A stretch of 64,000 bases of DNA, taken from positions 1,922,001-1,986,000 of the forward strand of contig NZ_MTQN01000012.1 in assembly GCF_001984195.1 (NCBI RefSeq). The letters are read 5' to 3'. The position numbers were made by a program, and so were the translations under genes. The notes below the pieces were generated by a model. That model ran no database searches, was not told the DNA's origin, and was given only the letters and a program-made list of their open reading frames with translations. Shown here piece by piece: positions 17,050-26,683 of this stretch. The stretch is from Kribbella sp. ALI-6-A. GTDB lineage: Bacteria > Actinomycetota > Actinomycetes > Propionibacteriales > Kribbellaceae. Each line of letters opens with the position of its first letter. Position 1 is the first letter of the stretch.

Positions 17050-17445
17050 CTAGCCCTCCGGGATCTCGACGACGACATGGGTGGACTTGATCGAGGCGAC
17101 CGCGACGACGCCCGGCTCCAGGCCGAGCTCGTCGGCGGCCTCGCGACTCATCAGCGAGACGACCCGGAACGGTCCGGTCTGCATCTCGACCTGGGCCATC
17201 ACGCCGTCCTTGACGACCCGCGTGACGATGCCGCGCATCCGGTTGCGCGCCGAGGCGGCCGTCGTCGTCCCGGCCTCCGGGGAGTCGGCGAGCTCCTGCG
17301 CGAACGCCGCCAGCGCGCGCCCGTCGACCGCCATCCGGCCGCCCTGCTCGGTGGCCGGCAGCCGCTTGTTGTCGATCCAGCGCCGGACGGTGTCGTCGCT
17401 GACTCCGAGCAGCGCGGCCGCCTCACTGATCCGCAAATTCGGCAT
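17050..17445 (-). CDS. HTH-TOBE molybdate-responsive regulator
   Basis: The 131-residue protein joins an excisionase/MerR-like DNA-binding domain (MPNLRISEAAALLGVSDDTVRRWI, residues 1-24) to a single TOBE domain (about 65-131) of the kind that binds molybdate. It heads the mod operon and probably represses or activates it according to oxyanion level. The ATG at 17445 follows AGGA by a normal distance; an ATG three codons earlier lacks a ribosome site. A near-identical copy of its first codons lies 31 bases upstream and reads MPHLRL then stop, which looks like a duplicated binding site. Confidence 0.85.
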   Translation of the reverse strand: MPNLRISEAAALLGVSDDTVRRWIDNKRLPATEQGGRMAVDGRALAAFAQELADSPEAGTTTAASARNRMRGIVTRVVKDGVMAQVEMQTGPFRVVSLMSREAADELGLEPGVVAVASIKSTHVVVEIPEG

Positions 17446-17478
17446 GCTGGCCATCCTAGAGCCGCAAGTGCGGCATGC
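17431..17478. promoter_or_regulatory. Tandem 17-bp repeat at the start of the mod operon
   Basis: CCGCAAATTCGGCATGC (17431-17447) and CCGCAAGTGCGGCATGC (17462-17478) agree at 15 of 17 positions and start 31 bases apart, about three helical turns. The first covers the regulator's start codon. They are likely autoregulatory binding sites. Confidence 0.5.
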
Positions 17479-17528
17479 CACTCCCGATTTCCCTCTGGTT
17501 TCGGTAATCCTCGGCATAGGTTGGAGCC

Positions 17529-19511
17529 ATGACCGGGCTGCGCGAGTACTTGGACGGGCCGCACAAGGCCGCACGCGACGTCGTACGGGACGGGCTGGCG
17601 AGCCACGCCTCGCTGCTGGACGCCGGACTACGCCTGTCCCGCGACGAGTACCGCGACCAGGTGCTGGCCACGCTGAAGGAGATCGCCGCCGAAGGTCACC
17701 CGTCGCGCGGTTTCCCGAAGGAGTACGGCGGCCAGGGCGATCTGGGCGGGTTCATCGCCGGCTTCGAGACGCTCGCGTACGGCGACCTGTCGCTGATGGT
17801 CAAGGCCGGCGTCCAGTTCGGCCTGTTCGCCGGCGCGATCCTGCACCTGGGGACCGAGAGGCACCACGAACGCTACCTGTCCGACGCGCTCACCGGCGAC
17901 CTGCTCGGCTGCTTCGCGATGACCGAGACCGGCCACGGCTCGAACGTCCAGGCGCTGGAGACCACCGCGACGTACGACGCGGAGACGGGCGAGTTCGTCG
18001 TGCACACGCCGACCCCGTCGGCGCGCAAGGACTACATCGGCAACGCGGCCCGGCACGGCACGCTGGCAGCGGTGTTCGCCCAGCTCGTGGTCGGCGGCCA
18101 GACGCACGGGGTGCACTGCCTGCTGGTCCCGATCCGCTCCGGCGACGGTGAACCGTTGCCCGGGGTCACGATCAGCGACTGCGGCCCCAAGCTCGGGCTG
18201 AACGGCGTCGACAACGGCCGGATCGTGTTCGACCAGGTCCGGGTGCCGCGCGAGGCGATGCTCGACCGGTACGCGCAGGTGGATGCCGACGGCACCTACC
18301 GCAGCGAGATCGAGAACCCGGACCGGCGGTTCTTCACGATGCTCGGCACGCTGGTCCAGGGCCGGGTGTCGGTCGGCGGCGCCGCGATCAACGCGAGCAA
18401 GGTCGCGCTGACGATCGCGATCCGGTACGCCGACGGGCGGCGGCAGTTCGGCGCGCCGGGCAGCGCGGAGGAGGCGCTGCTGCTCGACTACCGGATGCAC
18501 CAGCGCCGGCTGCTCCCGCTGCTGGCCCGGACCTACGCGCTGCACTTCGCGCAGGCCGAGCTGGTCGACGAGTTCGCGCGGATCTTCGGCCACGACGAGA
18601 CCGACGCCGTCCGGGGCCGGACCGGAGACACCGCGGACGGCGAGAACGGCCGCGTCGGGCCGGGTGAGCACGACCGCCGGGCGCTGGAGGCGCAGGCCGC
18701 CGGGACGAAGGCGCTCGGCACCTGGCACGCGACCGAGACGATCCAGATGTGCCGCGAGGCGTGCGGCGGCGCGGGTTACCTGTCCGAGAACCGGCTGTCC
18801 GCGCTCAAGGCCGACACCGACGTGTTCACCACCTTCGAGGGCGACAACACGGTCCTGCTGCAACTGGTCGCGAAGGGACTGCTGACCGACTACCGGGAGT
18901 CCTTCGGCAAGCTCGATCCGCTCGGCACCGCCCGGTTCATCGCCGGGCAGGCGGTCGAGATCGCGGTGGAGAAGACCGCCCTGCGGACTCTGGTCGAGCG
19001 GCTGCGCGACGTCGTACCGAACCGGTCGGACTCCGCCGACCCGGACGCCGGGCTGCGGGACGACGACTACCACTCCGGCCTGCTGCAGTTCCGCGAGCAG
19101 CACATGCTGGCCGGGGTCGCGCGCCGGCTGCGGGCCGGTATCGACGCCGGGGACGAGGCGTTCGAGGTGTTCAACCGGTGCCAGGACCACGTGATCGCGG
19201 CCGGCCGGGCGCACGTCGAGCGGGTCGTGCTGGAGGCGTTCCAGCACGCCGTACGGGATGCGCCGGAGGGGGAGGTGCGGGACCGGCTGAAGGAGCTGTA
19301 CGACCTGCACGCGCTGTCCACGATCGAGAGCGACCGGGCCTGGTTCATGGAGCACGGCCGGTTGTCCGGGCCGCGCTCGAAGGCGATCACCGCGCTGGTG
19401 AACGAGCTCTGCGGCCGGATCCGGAGCTACGCGACCGACCTGGTCGACGCGTTCGGCGTACCGGGCGCGGCGGTCGAGGTGCCGATGGTTGTACGGTCGC
19501 AGCATGAGTGA
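17529..19511 (+). CDS. Acyl-CoA dehydrogenase/oxidase family flavoprotein
   Basis: The 660-residue protein has the acyl-CoA dehydrogenase core with LLGCFAMTETGHGSNVQALETTATYD (FAD and substrate loop, about 128-153), RVSVGGAAINASKVALTIAIRYADGRRQFG and CREACGGAGYLSENRLSALKADTDVFTTFEGDNTVLLQ, which carries the family's C-terminal flavin contacts. An extra C-terminal domain of about 200 residues matches acyl-CoA oxidases rather than dehydrogenases. It probably carries out the first oxidation of beta-oxidation with FAD, perhaps using oxygen. The following gene starts within its last codons. Confidence 0.85.
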   Translation: MTGLREYLDGPHKAARDVVRDGLASHASLLDAGLRLSRDEYRDQVLATLKEIAAEGHPSRGFPKEYGGQGDLGGFIAGFETLAYGDLSLMVKAGVQFGLFAGAILHLGTERHHERYLSDALTGDLLGCFAMTETGHGSNVQALETTATYDAETGEFVVHTPTPSARKDYIGNAARHGTLAAVFAQLVVGGQTHGVHCLLVPIRSGDGEPLPGVTISDCGPKLGLNGVDNGRIVFDQVRVPREAMLDRYAQVDADGTYRSEIENPDRRFFTMLGTLVQGRVSVGGAAINASKVALTIAIRYADGRRQFGAPGSAEEALLLDYRMHQRRLLPLLARTYALHFAQAELVDEFARIFGHDETDAVRGRTGDTADGENGRVGPGEHDRRALEAQAAGTKALGTWHATETIQMCREACGGAGYLSENRLSALKADTDVFTTFEGDNTVLLQLVAKGLLTDYRESFGKLDPLGTARFIAGQAVEIAVEKTALRTLVERLRDVVPNRSDSADPDAGLRDDDYHSGLLQFREQHMLAGVARRLRAGIDAGDEAFEVFNRCQDHVIAAGRAHVERVVLEAFQHAVRDAPEGEVRDRLKELYDLHALSTIESDRAWFMEHGRLSGPRSKAITALVNELCGRIRSYATDLVDAFGVPGAAVEVPMVVRSQHE

Positions 19512-20115
19512 GCCGCTTGAGCCCGCCTCCGCCGCCGAGGCCGCCCGCGAACTGGCCAAGGTGCTGCTGGCCCAGGCCGACGCCCTCGACCTGCACGACC
19601 TGCGGGCCACGACGGCGATCGAGAACGTCCGGGTGCAGGCCCGGGTGCTGGCCGAGGCGGTGCACGAGCGCGGCTGGGGCGACATCTTCCTGGGCATCGA
19701 CTCCTACGACCCCGACGAGCTGGACGACGTGCCGCTCGGGCCGGACGACTTCGACGACCCGGCCGACTACCGCGAGCTGGTCGAGGGCGTCGCGGACCTG
19801 GACGAGCCGCTGGTCCCGGAGAACGGCCTGCGGCTGAGCTACCAGGCCCGCTACGACTTCGTGGTGACCGACCCGGAGGCGTTCGTCGCCTACGTGCGCA
19901 GTCGCGCCGACGAGGCGCAGAACGACGACGTGATCGACGACATCGAGGACGCCCGGTCGGCGTTCGAGCTGCTCGGTTACCTCGACGGGCTCGGCTCCAA
20001 GGACTACGACACGGTCGGTCTGAGCCCGGCCGGCGGTGAGGAATCCCACAAGGTGGTCGAGTTCTCGCTGTGGGACATGGACCCGACGCGGCGCGACGAC
20101 ACCTACCCGTACTGA
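19504..20115 (+). CDS. Acidic protein of unknown function
   Basis: The 203-residue protein is strongly acidic, rich in Asp and Glu (DPDELDDVPLGPDDFDD), and has no signal peptide or membrane segment. The middle reads RLSYQARYDFVVTDPEAFVAYVRSRA and the end is FSLWDMDPTRRDDTYPY. I do not recognise the family. The ATG at 19504 overlaps the upstream stop by eight bases, so the two are probably co-translated and may be related in use. A hairpin follows the stop. Confidence 0.7.
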   Translation: MSEPLEPASAAEAARELAKVLLAQADALDLHDLRATTAIENVRVQARVLAEAVHERGWGDIFLGIDSYDPDELDDVPLGPDDFDDPADYRELVEGVADLDEPLVPENGLRLSYQARYDFVVTDPEAFVAYVRSRADEAQNDDVIDDIEDARSAFELLGYLDGLGSKDYDTVGLSPAGGEESHKVVEFSLWDMDPTRRDDTYPY

Positions 20116-20715
20116 CCTCAACCGCCTTGCTGGGCGGGGATCCCGCCCGGTGAGGTGATCAAGCGCACAAGCTTTTTACTTGTTGCGACAGGCAACATCT
20201 GCACAGTCGGTGACTGGATGTATACAGTCTGTCGCCTTCTGAAAAGCCAATGCAAATGTTTGATCCAGGGGATGGTCCCGCTCCGGGCCCGCGTGACAAC
20301 GTTCAGTTGTCGGCGACGGACGGGTCGCCGGCACAGGCTCTTGGTGGAACCCGCGAACTCCCGTCCGCGACCGGAACTGTACCTCCCCTGCCGGCCGCGG
20401 AACGAGAACTCGGTCCACCATCCTTCGGGCCGACCGCCCTCTCGGGGCACAGATATACGCCGGTCGTGCCATCCAGGGCGCCGGTCGCCAGTGAGGTGGT
20501 GACCGACGCCCGGCACGGCCGGCGTTTTCCTGTCCCGGTGGTACCGGTGCGACTGGGGACCGATACCACCGGGGCAAGGCCCTGCGTGAGCGCGCCGTCA
20601 CAGGTGAACGACCGGCGGAGGCCGAATTCGGTGATCGTTCATCGCCGACCTCTGGTGTAAGTAGGTTTCGGATTGTTGACTGAGCCGGTCAATCGTTCAC
20701 GACCGGAGGTCCGTT
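20116..20715. other. Intergenic region of 600 bases with hairpin and short palindromes
   Basis: A GGGCGGG-gat-CCCGCCC hairpin at 20132-20148 probably ends the preceding unit. Then come ACAAG/CTTGT arms around an AT-rich centre near 20167-20182, TGTTGC/GCAACA at 20181-20197, and GACTG/CAGTC arms (20212-20229) that enclose TGTATACA, the kind of palindrome bound by GntR-type repressors. The promoter of the downstream large gene must lie toward the right end. The short open frames here show no coding signal. Confidence 0.5.
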
Positions 20716-23700
20716 GTGCCTGCCCTCTCCCGTCTGGTGGCCATCCCGCTAGCGCTCGCGCTGGCCACCCCGGCGCTGCTCCCGGCGTCCGCCGCGCCCG
20801 CGGCCGGTCCCGTCGCGGCGCCCACCCAGCTGCAAACCTACGAACGCACCCGTCCGGTGGCGCCCGGAGTGACCGCCGGATCGTTGGAGACGTTCGACGA
20901 CCGCGGCTGGCAGCAGGGCAACACGTTGTCGGTCGACCTGACCAAGGGCGCACGGATCGACTATCTGTCGTCCGGCAAGGTCAGCGCCACCAAGCCGATC
21001 GACCAGCAGGCCAACGAGGCCGGCGCGGTCGCCGCAGTCAACGGCGACTTCTTCGACATCAACAACTCCGGCGCCCCGCTCGGTCCGGCCGTCGCGAACG
21101 GTCAGCTGGTGAAGTCACAGTCCGAGGATCCCTACACCGCGGTCGCCTTCGACCCGCAGGGAGTCGGCCGCGTCCTCGAGGTGCTGTTCGAGGGGACCGC
21201 GGGTCCCTACCAATTGGACCGGTTGAACAGCCCGGTGCTCCGCAAGGACGAGATCGGCGCCTTCACCAGCCTGTGGGGCAGTTACTCGCGCGCGCACGCG
21301 GTCGCCGGCGCGACGAAGGTCGCCGAGGTTGCCGTCACCGGTGACACCGTGACAGCGGTCGGCACCACCGCCGGCACCGGCGACATCCCTGCCGGTACGA
21401 CGATCCTTCTCGGCCGCGAAGCGGGTGCGGACGAGCTCGGCCAGTTGAAGGTCGGCGACCGGGTCCCGGTCTCCTTCACGCCGCGGGCGTCGGACGGCAG
21501 CACGGTCCGGACCGCCGTCGGCGTGCACGCGCTGCTCGTCAAGGACGGCAAGCCGCAGCCGGTCGACGACGTGACGTACGCCGGCCGGACCGGGCTGGGC
21601 TTCTCCGCCGACGGCACGAAGATGATCGTCGTCAGCATCGACAGCAACCGGCTGACGCACAGCCGTGGCGCGACGCTGACCGAGATGGGCAAGATCCTGG
21701 CCGCCCGCGGCGCCTACGTCGGCGTCGAGCTGGACGGCGGTGGCTCGACGACGATGGTCAGCCGCCGGCCCGGTACGACGAAGGTCCAGGTGGACAACGT
21801 TCCCGGCGACGGAGTCGTCCGGCCGGTGCCGAACGGCCTGGCCGTGATGGCGCCCAAGGGCAGCGGCAAGGTCCACGGCCTGTGGGTCGAGACGGCCGCC
21901 GACGGCCGGACCGCGCCGGGCGACGCGCCGGTGCCGAGTGGCCGCCCGGATCGCGTCTTCGCCGGTACCACCCGCACCCTGACCGCCACGCCGTACGACG
22001 AGGTGTACGGCGCGGTGAAGCAGACGCCGAGGATCAACTGGTCCGCCTCGCACGGATCGATCCGGGACGGCGTGTTCCGGGCCTCGACGCCGGGCCGGGT
22101 GACGGTCCGCGCGACCACGTCCGGCGGACGGGGCAGTACCGACCTGGAGGTCCTCGGGCCGGTGCGGCGAGTGGCTCCGACCAGCGCGACGCTGAACATC
22201 ACCACCACCGGCACCTTCGGACTGGTCGGATTCGATGCCTACGGCAACTCCGCGCCGATCGAGCCGGCCGACGTCCGCCTGTCGTACGACCAGAGCTTGC
22301 TGCAGGTGGAGCCGACCGCGGACGGCCGGTTCGAGCTGACCCCGCGCAAGGAGTCCGGCGCCGCCGTGATCACCGCCCGGATCGGCGGCCTCGAGACGTC
22401 GGTCGGGGTCTCGATCGGGGTGGAGAAGCGGGTGCTCGACACCTTCGACACCGCCGAGCAGTGGCGGGCCGGCTCCGCGCGCGCCGCGGTGTCGGTGAGC
22501 AAGGTGGCCGAGGGGGAGAACGGTTCCGGGCTCAAGTTGAGCTACGACTTCAGCCAGTCGGCGCTGACCCGGAACGCGATCGCGATCGCGCCGCAGCCGC
22601 TCGGCGGCACCGAGCAGGCGCGGGCCTTCGGCGTCTCGGTGTTCGGCCACGGCAAGGGCGAGTGGACCGCGTTCGGCGTGGTCGACGCGACCGGCCGGTC
22701 GTCCACGATCTACGGCCCGTACGTCACCTGGAACGGCTGGCAGAACGTCGAGCTCGCCGTACCCGAAGGGCTCGCGCAGCCCGTCCGGCTGACCCGGATC
22801 TACACCCTGGAGACCAAGGCCGCCGCCCAGTACGCCGGTGAGGTCGTGCTCGACAACGTCTACGTCAAGGCCGCGCCGCAGGTGACCGCCCCGGCCGCGC
22901 CGCCGGTCCGCGACGGGCTGGTGCAGACCGCCCGGTCGGTGGACGGGCGGGACTGGCGGTTCGCGGTGATGTCCGACGCGCAGTTCGTCGCCCGGGACCC
23001 GAACTCGCCGCTGGTCCAGGCGGCCCGCCGGACGCTGCGCGAGATCAAGGCGGCCGAGCCGGACTTCTTCGTGATCGCCGGCGACTTCGTCGACGAGGCG
23101 ACCGAGGCCGACTTCCAGCTGGCCAAGCGCATCCTCAACGAGGAGATCGGCACCTCGGTGCCGTACTACTACGTGCCCGGCAACCACGAGGTGATGGGCT
23201 CGGCGATCGGCAACTTCACCAAGTACTTCGGTGCGCCGCAGCGGGTGTTCGACCACCAGGGCACGCGGTTCGTCACCTTGAACACCGCCAGTGGAACGCT
23301 GCGCGGAGGCGGGTTCGACCAGGTGGCGATGCTGCGGACGGCGCTGGACGAGGCCGCGAAGGACCGCCGGATCGGTTCGGTCGTGCTGATCGAGCACCAC
23401 CCGCCGCGCGACCCCACGCCGGCCAAGAACAGCCAGCTGGGTGACCGGCACGAGGCGGCGCTGATCGAGCGGTGGCTGGCCGGCTTCCAGCACGACACCG
23501 GCAAGGGCGCCGCCTTCATCGGCGGGCACGTCGGGACGTTCCACGCCTCCCGGGTGGACGGCGTCCCGTACCTGGTGAACGGAAACTCCGGCAAGGCGCC
23601 GGCGACCGGGGCCGACAACGGCGGCTTCACCGGCTGGTCCCTGCTCGGGGTCGACCAGGTGAGCGCCGGTGAGCAGGCGCAGGCCCGGTGGCGCCCGGAC

Positions 23701-23994
23701 CGCGGCGGACCGAACTGGCTGTCCGCGCAGATCCGCCCGCACGTCGACGAACTCACGGTCTCGGCCCCGGCGACGCTTCGCCGCGGGGCCACGGCGAAGG
23801 TCTCGGCGACGCTGACCCAGAGCGGCCGGACCGTCCCGGTCGCCTACCCGGTCAGCGCCGACTGGTCCACCAGTCACAACCTCCGGTACGACGCGGCCAC
23901 CGGCACGCTCACCGCCATCGGGACCGGACCGGCCACGCTGTCGGTGAAGGTCAACGGGACGGTGAAGACCGTCACGGTGCAGCTGACGCGCTGA
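20716..23994 (+). CDS. Secreted phosphodiester glycosidase fused to a metallophosphoesterase
   Basis: The 1092-residue exported protein starts with a signal peptide (cleavage near ASAAP, residue 27). Residues about 50-385 match the phosphodiester glycosidase family (NAGPA-like) with AAVNGDFFDINNSG and GAYVGVELDGGGSTTMVSR. Ig-like and carbohydrate-binding-like segments follow (about 390-735). A calcineurin-like metallophosphoesterase lies at about 745-985, with the metal ligands MSDAQF, GDFVD, GNHE, EHHPPRD and GGHVGTFH. A beta-rich tail ends it. It likely removes sugar and phosphate from extracellular polymers such as teichoic acids. The GTG start follows GGAGG by seven bases. Confidence 0.88.
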   Translation: MPALSRLVAIPLALALATPALLPASAAPAAGPVAAPTQLQTYERTRPVAPGVTAGSLETFDDRGWQQGNTLSVDLTKGARIDYLSSGKVSATKPIDQQANEAGAVAAVNGDFFDINNSGAPLGPAVANGQLVKSQSEDPYTAVAFDPQGVGRVLEVLFEGTAGPYQLDRLNSPVLRKDEIGAFTSLWGSYSRAHAVAGATKVAEVAVTGDTVTAVGTTAGTGDIPAGTTILLGREAGADELGQLKVGDRVPVSFTPRASDGSTVRTAVGVHALLVKDGKPQPVDDVTYAGRTGLGFSADGTKMIVVSIDSNRLTHSRGATLTEMGKILAARGAYVGVELDGGGSTTMVSRRPGTTKVQVDNVPGDGVVRPVPNGLAVMAPKGSGKVHGLWVETAADGRTAPGDAPVPSGRPDRVFAGTTRTLTATPYDEVYGAVKQTPRINWSASHGSIRDGVFRASTPGRVTVRATTSGGRGSTDLEVLGPVRRVAPTSATLNITTTGTFGLVGFDAYGNSAPIEPADVRLSYDQSLLQVEPTADGRFELTPRKESGAAVITARIGGLETSVGVSIGVEKRVLDTFDTAEQWRAGSARAAVSVSKVAEGENGSGLKLSYDFSQSALTRNAIAIAPQPLGGTEQARAFGVSVFGHGKGEWTAFGVVDATGRSSTIYGPYVTWNGWQNVELAVPEGLAQPVRLTRIYTLETKAAAQYAGEVVLDNVYVKAAPQVTAPAAPPVRDGLVQTARSVDGRDWRFAVMSDAQFVARDPNSPLVQAARRTLREIKAAEPDFFVIAGDFVDEATEADFQLAKRILNEEIGTSVPYYYVPGNHEVMGSAIGNFTKYFGAPQRVFDHQGTRFVTLNTASGTLRGGGFDQVAMLRTALDEAAKDRRIGSVVLIEHHPPRDPTPAKNSQLGDRHEAALIERWLAGFQHDTGKGAAFIGGHVGTFHASRVDGVPYLVNGNSGKAPATGADNGGFTGWSLLGVDQVSAGEQAQARWRPDRGGPNWLSAQIRPHVDELTVSAPATLRRGATAKVSATLTQSGRTVPVAYPVSADWSTSHNLRYDAATGTLTAIGTGPATLSVKVNGTVKTVTVQLTR

Positions 23995-24010
23995 CCGGCG
24001 AACCAACGAG

Positions 24011-24046
24011 GACGAGCGAGGCCGCCGGTGCGGGGCCTCGCTCGTC
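24011..24046. terminator. Bidirectional terminator hairpin
   Basis: GACGAGCGAGGCC and its exact complement, 13 bp, around a ten-base loop. It separates the convergent glycosidase and fbiC genes. Confidence 0.85.
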
Positions 24047-24066
24047 GTCGTTGTGCCGGGTGGCGG

Positions 24067-26592
24067 TCAGGCCAGCTCGAGCTCGCCGAGCGGCCGCTGC
24101 GGGACCTCGCCGTACGTCGTGGTGCGCTGGCGGGCCGGTCGGCCGGCGGCGGTGGCCATCGCGGTCAGCTCCTCGATCGACTTGCGCGAGCCGTGCTTGG
24201 AGCCGGCCATCCGGCTGATCGTCTCCTCCATCAGCGTGCCGCCGATGTCGTTCACGCCGCCGTTGAGCACCGCGACGCAGCCGTCGGTGCCGAGCTTGAC
24301 CCACGAGCACTGGATGTTGTCGATCCGGCCGTGCAGCATGATCCGGGCCATCGCGTGCACCGCCCGGTTCTCGTCGTACGTCGGGCCGGGGCGGGCGACG
24401 CCGGCCAGGTAGATCGGCGAGTTGGTGTGGATGAACGGCAGCAGCACGAACTCGGTGAACCCACCGGTCCGGTCCTGCACGGCCGCGATCGTGCGCAGGT
24501 GCTGGACCCAGTGATGCGGCGAGTCGACGTGGCCGTACATCATCGTCGAGCTGGACGGCAGGCCGACCTTGTGCGCGGTGCTGATCACCTCGATCCAGCT
24601 TGCCGTCGGCAACTTGCCCTTGGTCAGGATCCAGCGCACGTCGTCGTCCAGGATCTCCGCCGCGGTGCCCGGGATGCTGTCCAGCCCGGCCTCCTTGACC
24701 GAGATCAGGAACTCCTCGATCGACAGCCCGGTGCGGACCGAGCCGTTCACGATCTCCATCGGCGAGTACGCGTGCACGTGCATCTCGGGCACCCGCTGCT
24801 TGACCGCCCGGACCAGGTCGGCGTACGCCGTACCGGGCAGGTCGGGGTGGATGCCGCCCTGCATGCAGACCTCGGTCGCGCCGATCACCCAGGCCTCCTC
24901 GGCGCGCTGGGCGACCTCGTCCATCGACAGCGAGTACGCGTCCGCGTCGGTGCGCCGCTGGGCGAACGCGCAGAACCGGCAGCCGGTGTAGCAGACGTTG
25001 GTGAAGTTGATGTTGCGGTTCACCACGTAGGTCACGTCGTCGCCGACCACGGCCTTGCGCAGGTCGTCGGCGATCTTCGCGAGCTGGTCGAGCGCCGGAC
25101 CCGTGGCCGTCATCAACGTCAGCGCCTGGCTGTCGGACAGCCCGGCCGGGTCGCGCTCCGCGGCCGCGAGGGCCTCCTTCAGGTCGCCGTCGATCCGCTC
25201 CGGAGCTGTGCTGTCGGAGCGCCGGGCAGCCATGTCTTCTCGCAGAACGTCCCAGTCCCCGTACGCCGCGTCGAAGTCCGACCGGGTCTCGGTCCGCCGT
25301 CCTTCGGTGTCGATCGCGGTGTGCAGGTCGGTCCGGCCCACGCTGTCCCAGCCGCCGTCAGGCTCCTGCCACGGCAGGCCCTTCGGCATCGCGTCCTCGT
25401 TCGCGAGGCCGGTGGCCGGATCGGCCAGGGCTTCGACGTGCGAGATCAGCCGCGGGTCGAGCCAGGGCTCGCGCAGGTACTCCGGGTGGGCGGTCAGGCG
25501 CTCCCGCAGGGTGAAGCCGGCGTCCGCGGTCAGCTTGGCCAGGTCGTCCAGGTGCGGCCAGGGGCGCTCGGGGTTCACATGGTCCGGCGTCAGCGGCGAG
25601 ACGCCGCCGAAGTCGTCGATGCCCGCGGCCAGCAGCAGCTTCGCCTCGTCCAGGTCGACCAGGTTCGGCGGGGCCTGGACCCGGGCGCGCGGGCCGAGCA
25701 CGACCCGGGTCACCGCGATGGCGGCCAGCCACTCGTCCAGCGGGACGTCGGCGTCGTTGCGCATCGCGGTGTCCGGCTTCACCCGGAAGCCCTGGATGAT
25801 GACCTCCTGGATCCCGCCGTACTGACGGGCGATCCGGCGCAGCGCGAAGATCGAGTCGGCCCGCTCGGCGATCGTCTCGCCGATGCCGATCAGCAGCCCG
25901 GTGGTGAACGGCACGTTGGAGCGGCCCGCGTCTTCCAGCACCCGGAGCCGGACCGACGGGTCCTTGTCCGGTGAGCCGAAGTGCGGCTGGCCCTTCTCCT
26001 CGAACAGCCGGCGCGAGGTGGTCTCCAGCATCATCCCCATGCTCGGCGCGACCGGCTTCAGCCGCTGCAGGTCCTGCCAGGACATCACGCCCGGGTTGAG
26101 ATGCGGAAGCAGACCGGTCTCCTCGAGCACCCGGACCGCCATCGCCCGGACGTAGTCGAGCGTGCTGTCGTAGCCGGCCTCGTCGAGCCACTGCTTGGCG
26201 GCGTCCCAGCGGTCCTCCGGCGCGTCGCCGAGTGTGAACAGGGCCTCCTTGCAGCCCAGGGCCGCACCCTGGCGGGCGATCTCCAGCACCTCGTCAGGAC
26301 TCAGGTACGGCGACTCGACGCGGCCCGGGGTGGTCGCGAACGTGCAGTAGTGGCACCGGTCGCGGCACAGCCGGGTGAGCGGGATGAAAACCTTCTTGGA
26401 GTACGTGACGATCCCGCTGCGACCGGCGTCCTCGAGGCCTTGGTCACGGACCCGCGCGGCGGTCGCCATCAGAGTCTCCAGCGCCTCGCCGGACGCGGTC
26501 AGCAGGACCTCCGCCTCCGCCTGGTCCAGGGTCTTGCCGTCGTTCGCGCGCTTGAGGGCTCGGCGCATCGCCGTACTGAGAGTCGAGGTCAC
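24067..26592 (-). CDS. fbiC: FO synthase, fused CofG/CofH
   Basis: The 841-residue protein contains two radical-SAM domains. The CofG half (about 1-400) has the cluster motif CRDRCHYCTF near residue 75, and the CofH half (about 440-841) has CYTGCRFCAF. Together they make 7,8-didemethyl-8-hydroxy-5-deazariboflavin (FO), the chromophore of coenzyme F420, from a flavin precursor and tyrosine. Actinobacteria carry the fused form. The GTG at 26592 (VTSTLSTAMRRAL) fits homologues; an ATG at 26652 would add 20 residues that overlap the neighbouring promoter. The TetR gene lies divergently upstream. Confidence 0.95.
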   Translation of the reverse strand: MTSTLSTAMRRALKRANDGKTLDQAEAEVLLTASGEALETLMATAARVRDQGLEDAGRSGIVTYSKKVFIPLTRLCRDRCHYCTFATTPGRVESPYLSPDEVLEIARQGAALGCKEALFTLGDAPEDRWDAAKQWLDEAGYDSTLDYVRAMAVRVLEETGLLPHLNPGVMSWQDLQRLKPVAPSMGMMLETTSRRLFEEKGQPHFGSPDKDPSVRLRVLEDAGRSNVPFTTGLLIGIGETIAERADSIFALRRIARQYGGIQEVIIQGFRVKPDTAMRNDADVPLDEWLAAIAVTRVVLGPRARVQAPPNLVDLDEAKLLLAAGIDDFGGVSPLTPDHVNPERPWPHLDDLAKLTADAGFTLRERLTAHPEYLREPWLDPRLISHVEALADPATGLANEDAMPKGLPWQEPDGGWDSVGRTDLHTAIDTEGRRTETRSDFDAAYGDWDVLREDMAARRSDSTAPERIDGDLKEALAAAERDPAGLSDSQALTLMTATGPALDQLAKIADDLRKAVVGDDVTYVVNRNINFTNVCYTGCRFCAFAQRRTDADAYSLSMDEVAQRAEEAWVIGATEVCMQGGIHPDLPGTAYADLVRAVKQRVPEMHVHAYSPMEIVNGSVRTGLSIEEFLISVKEAGLDSIPGTAAEILDDDVRWILTKGKLPTASWIEVISTAHKVGLPSSSTMMYGHVDSPHHWVQHLRTIAAVQDRTGGFTEFVLLPFIHTNSPIYLAGVARPGPTYDENRAVHAMARIMLHGRIDNIQCSWVKLGTDGCVAVLNGGVNDIGGTLMEETISRMAGSKHGSRKSIEELTAMATAAGRPARQRTTTYGEVPQRPLGELELA

Positions 26593-26683
26593 GGAATCCG
26601 AGCCTAAGCGCTGGAACCGGCTCGATCTCGCGAAATCGGAGGGCAAAAACAATCAGTACGTCTGTCCTGGTAGTTTGCCGTTT

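Noticed and set aside
20250..20660. 136-codon plus-strand frame in the gap before the glycosidase
   Set aside because: No recognisable pattern, no ribosome site, and the region contains hairpin and palindrome sequences.
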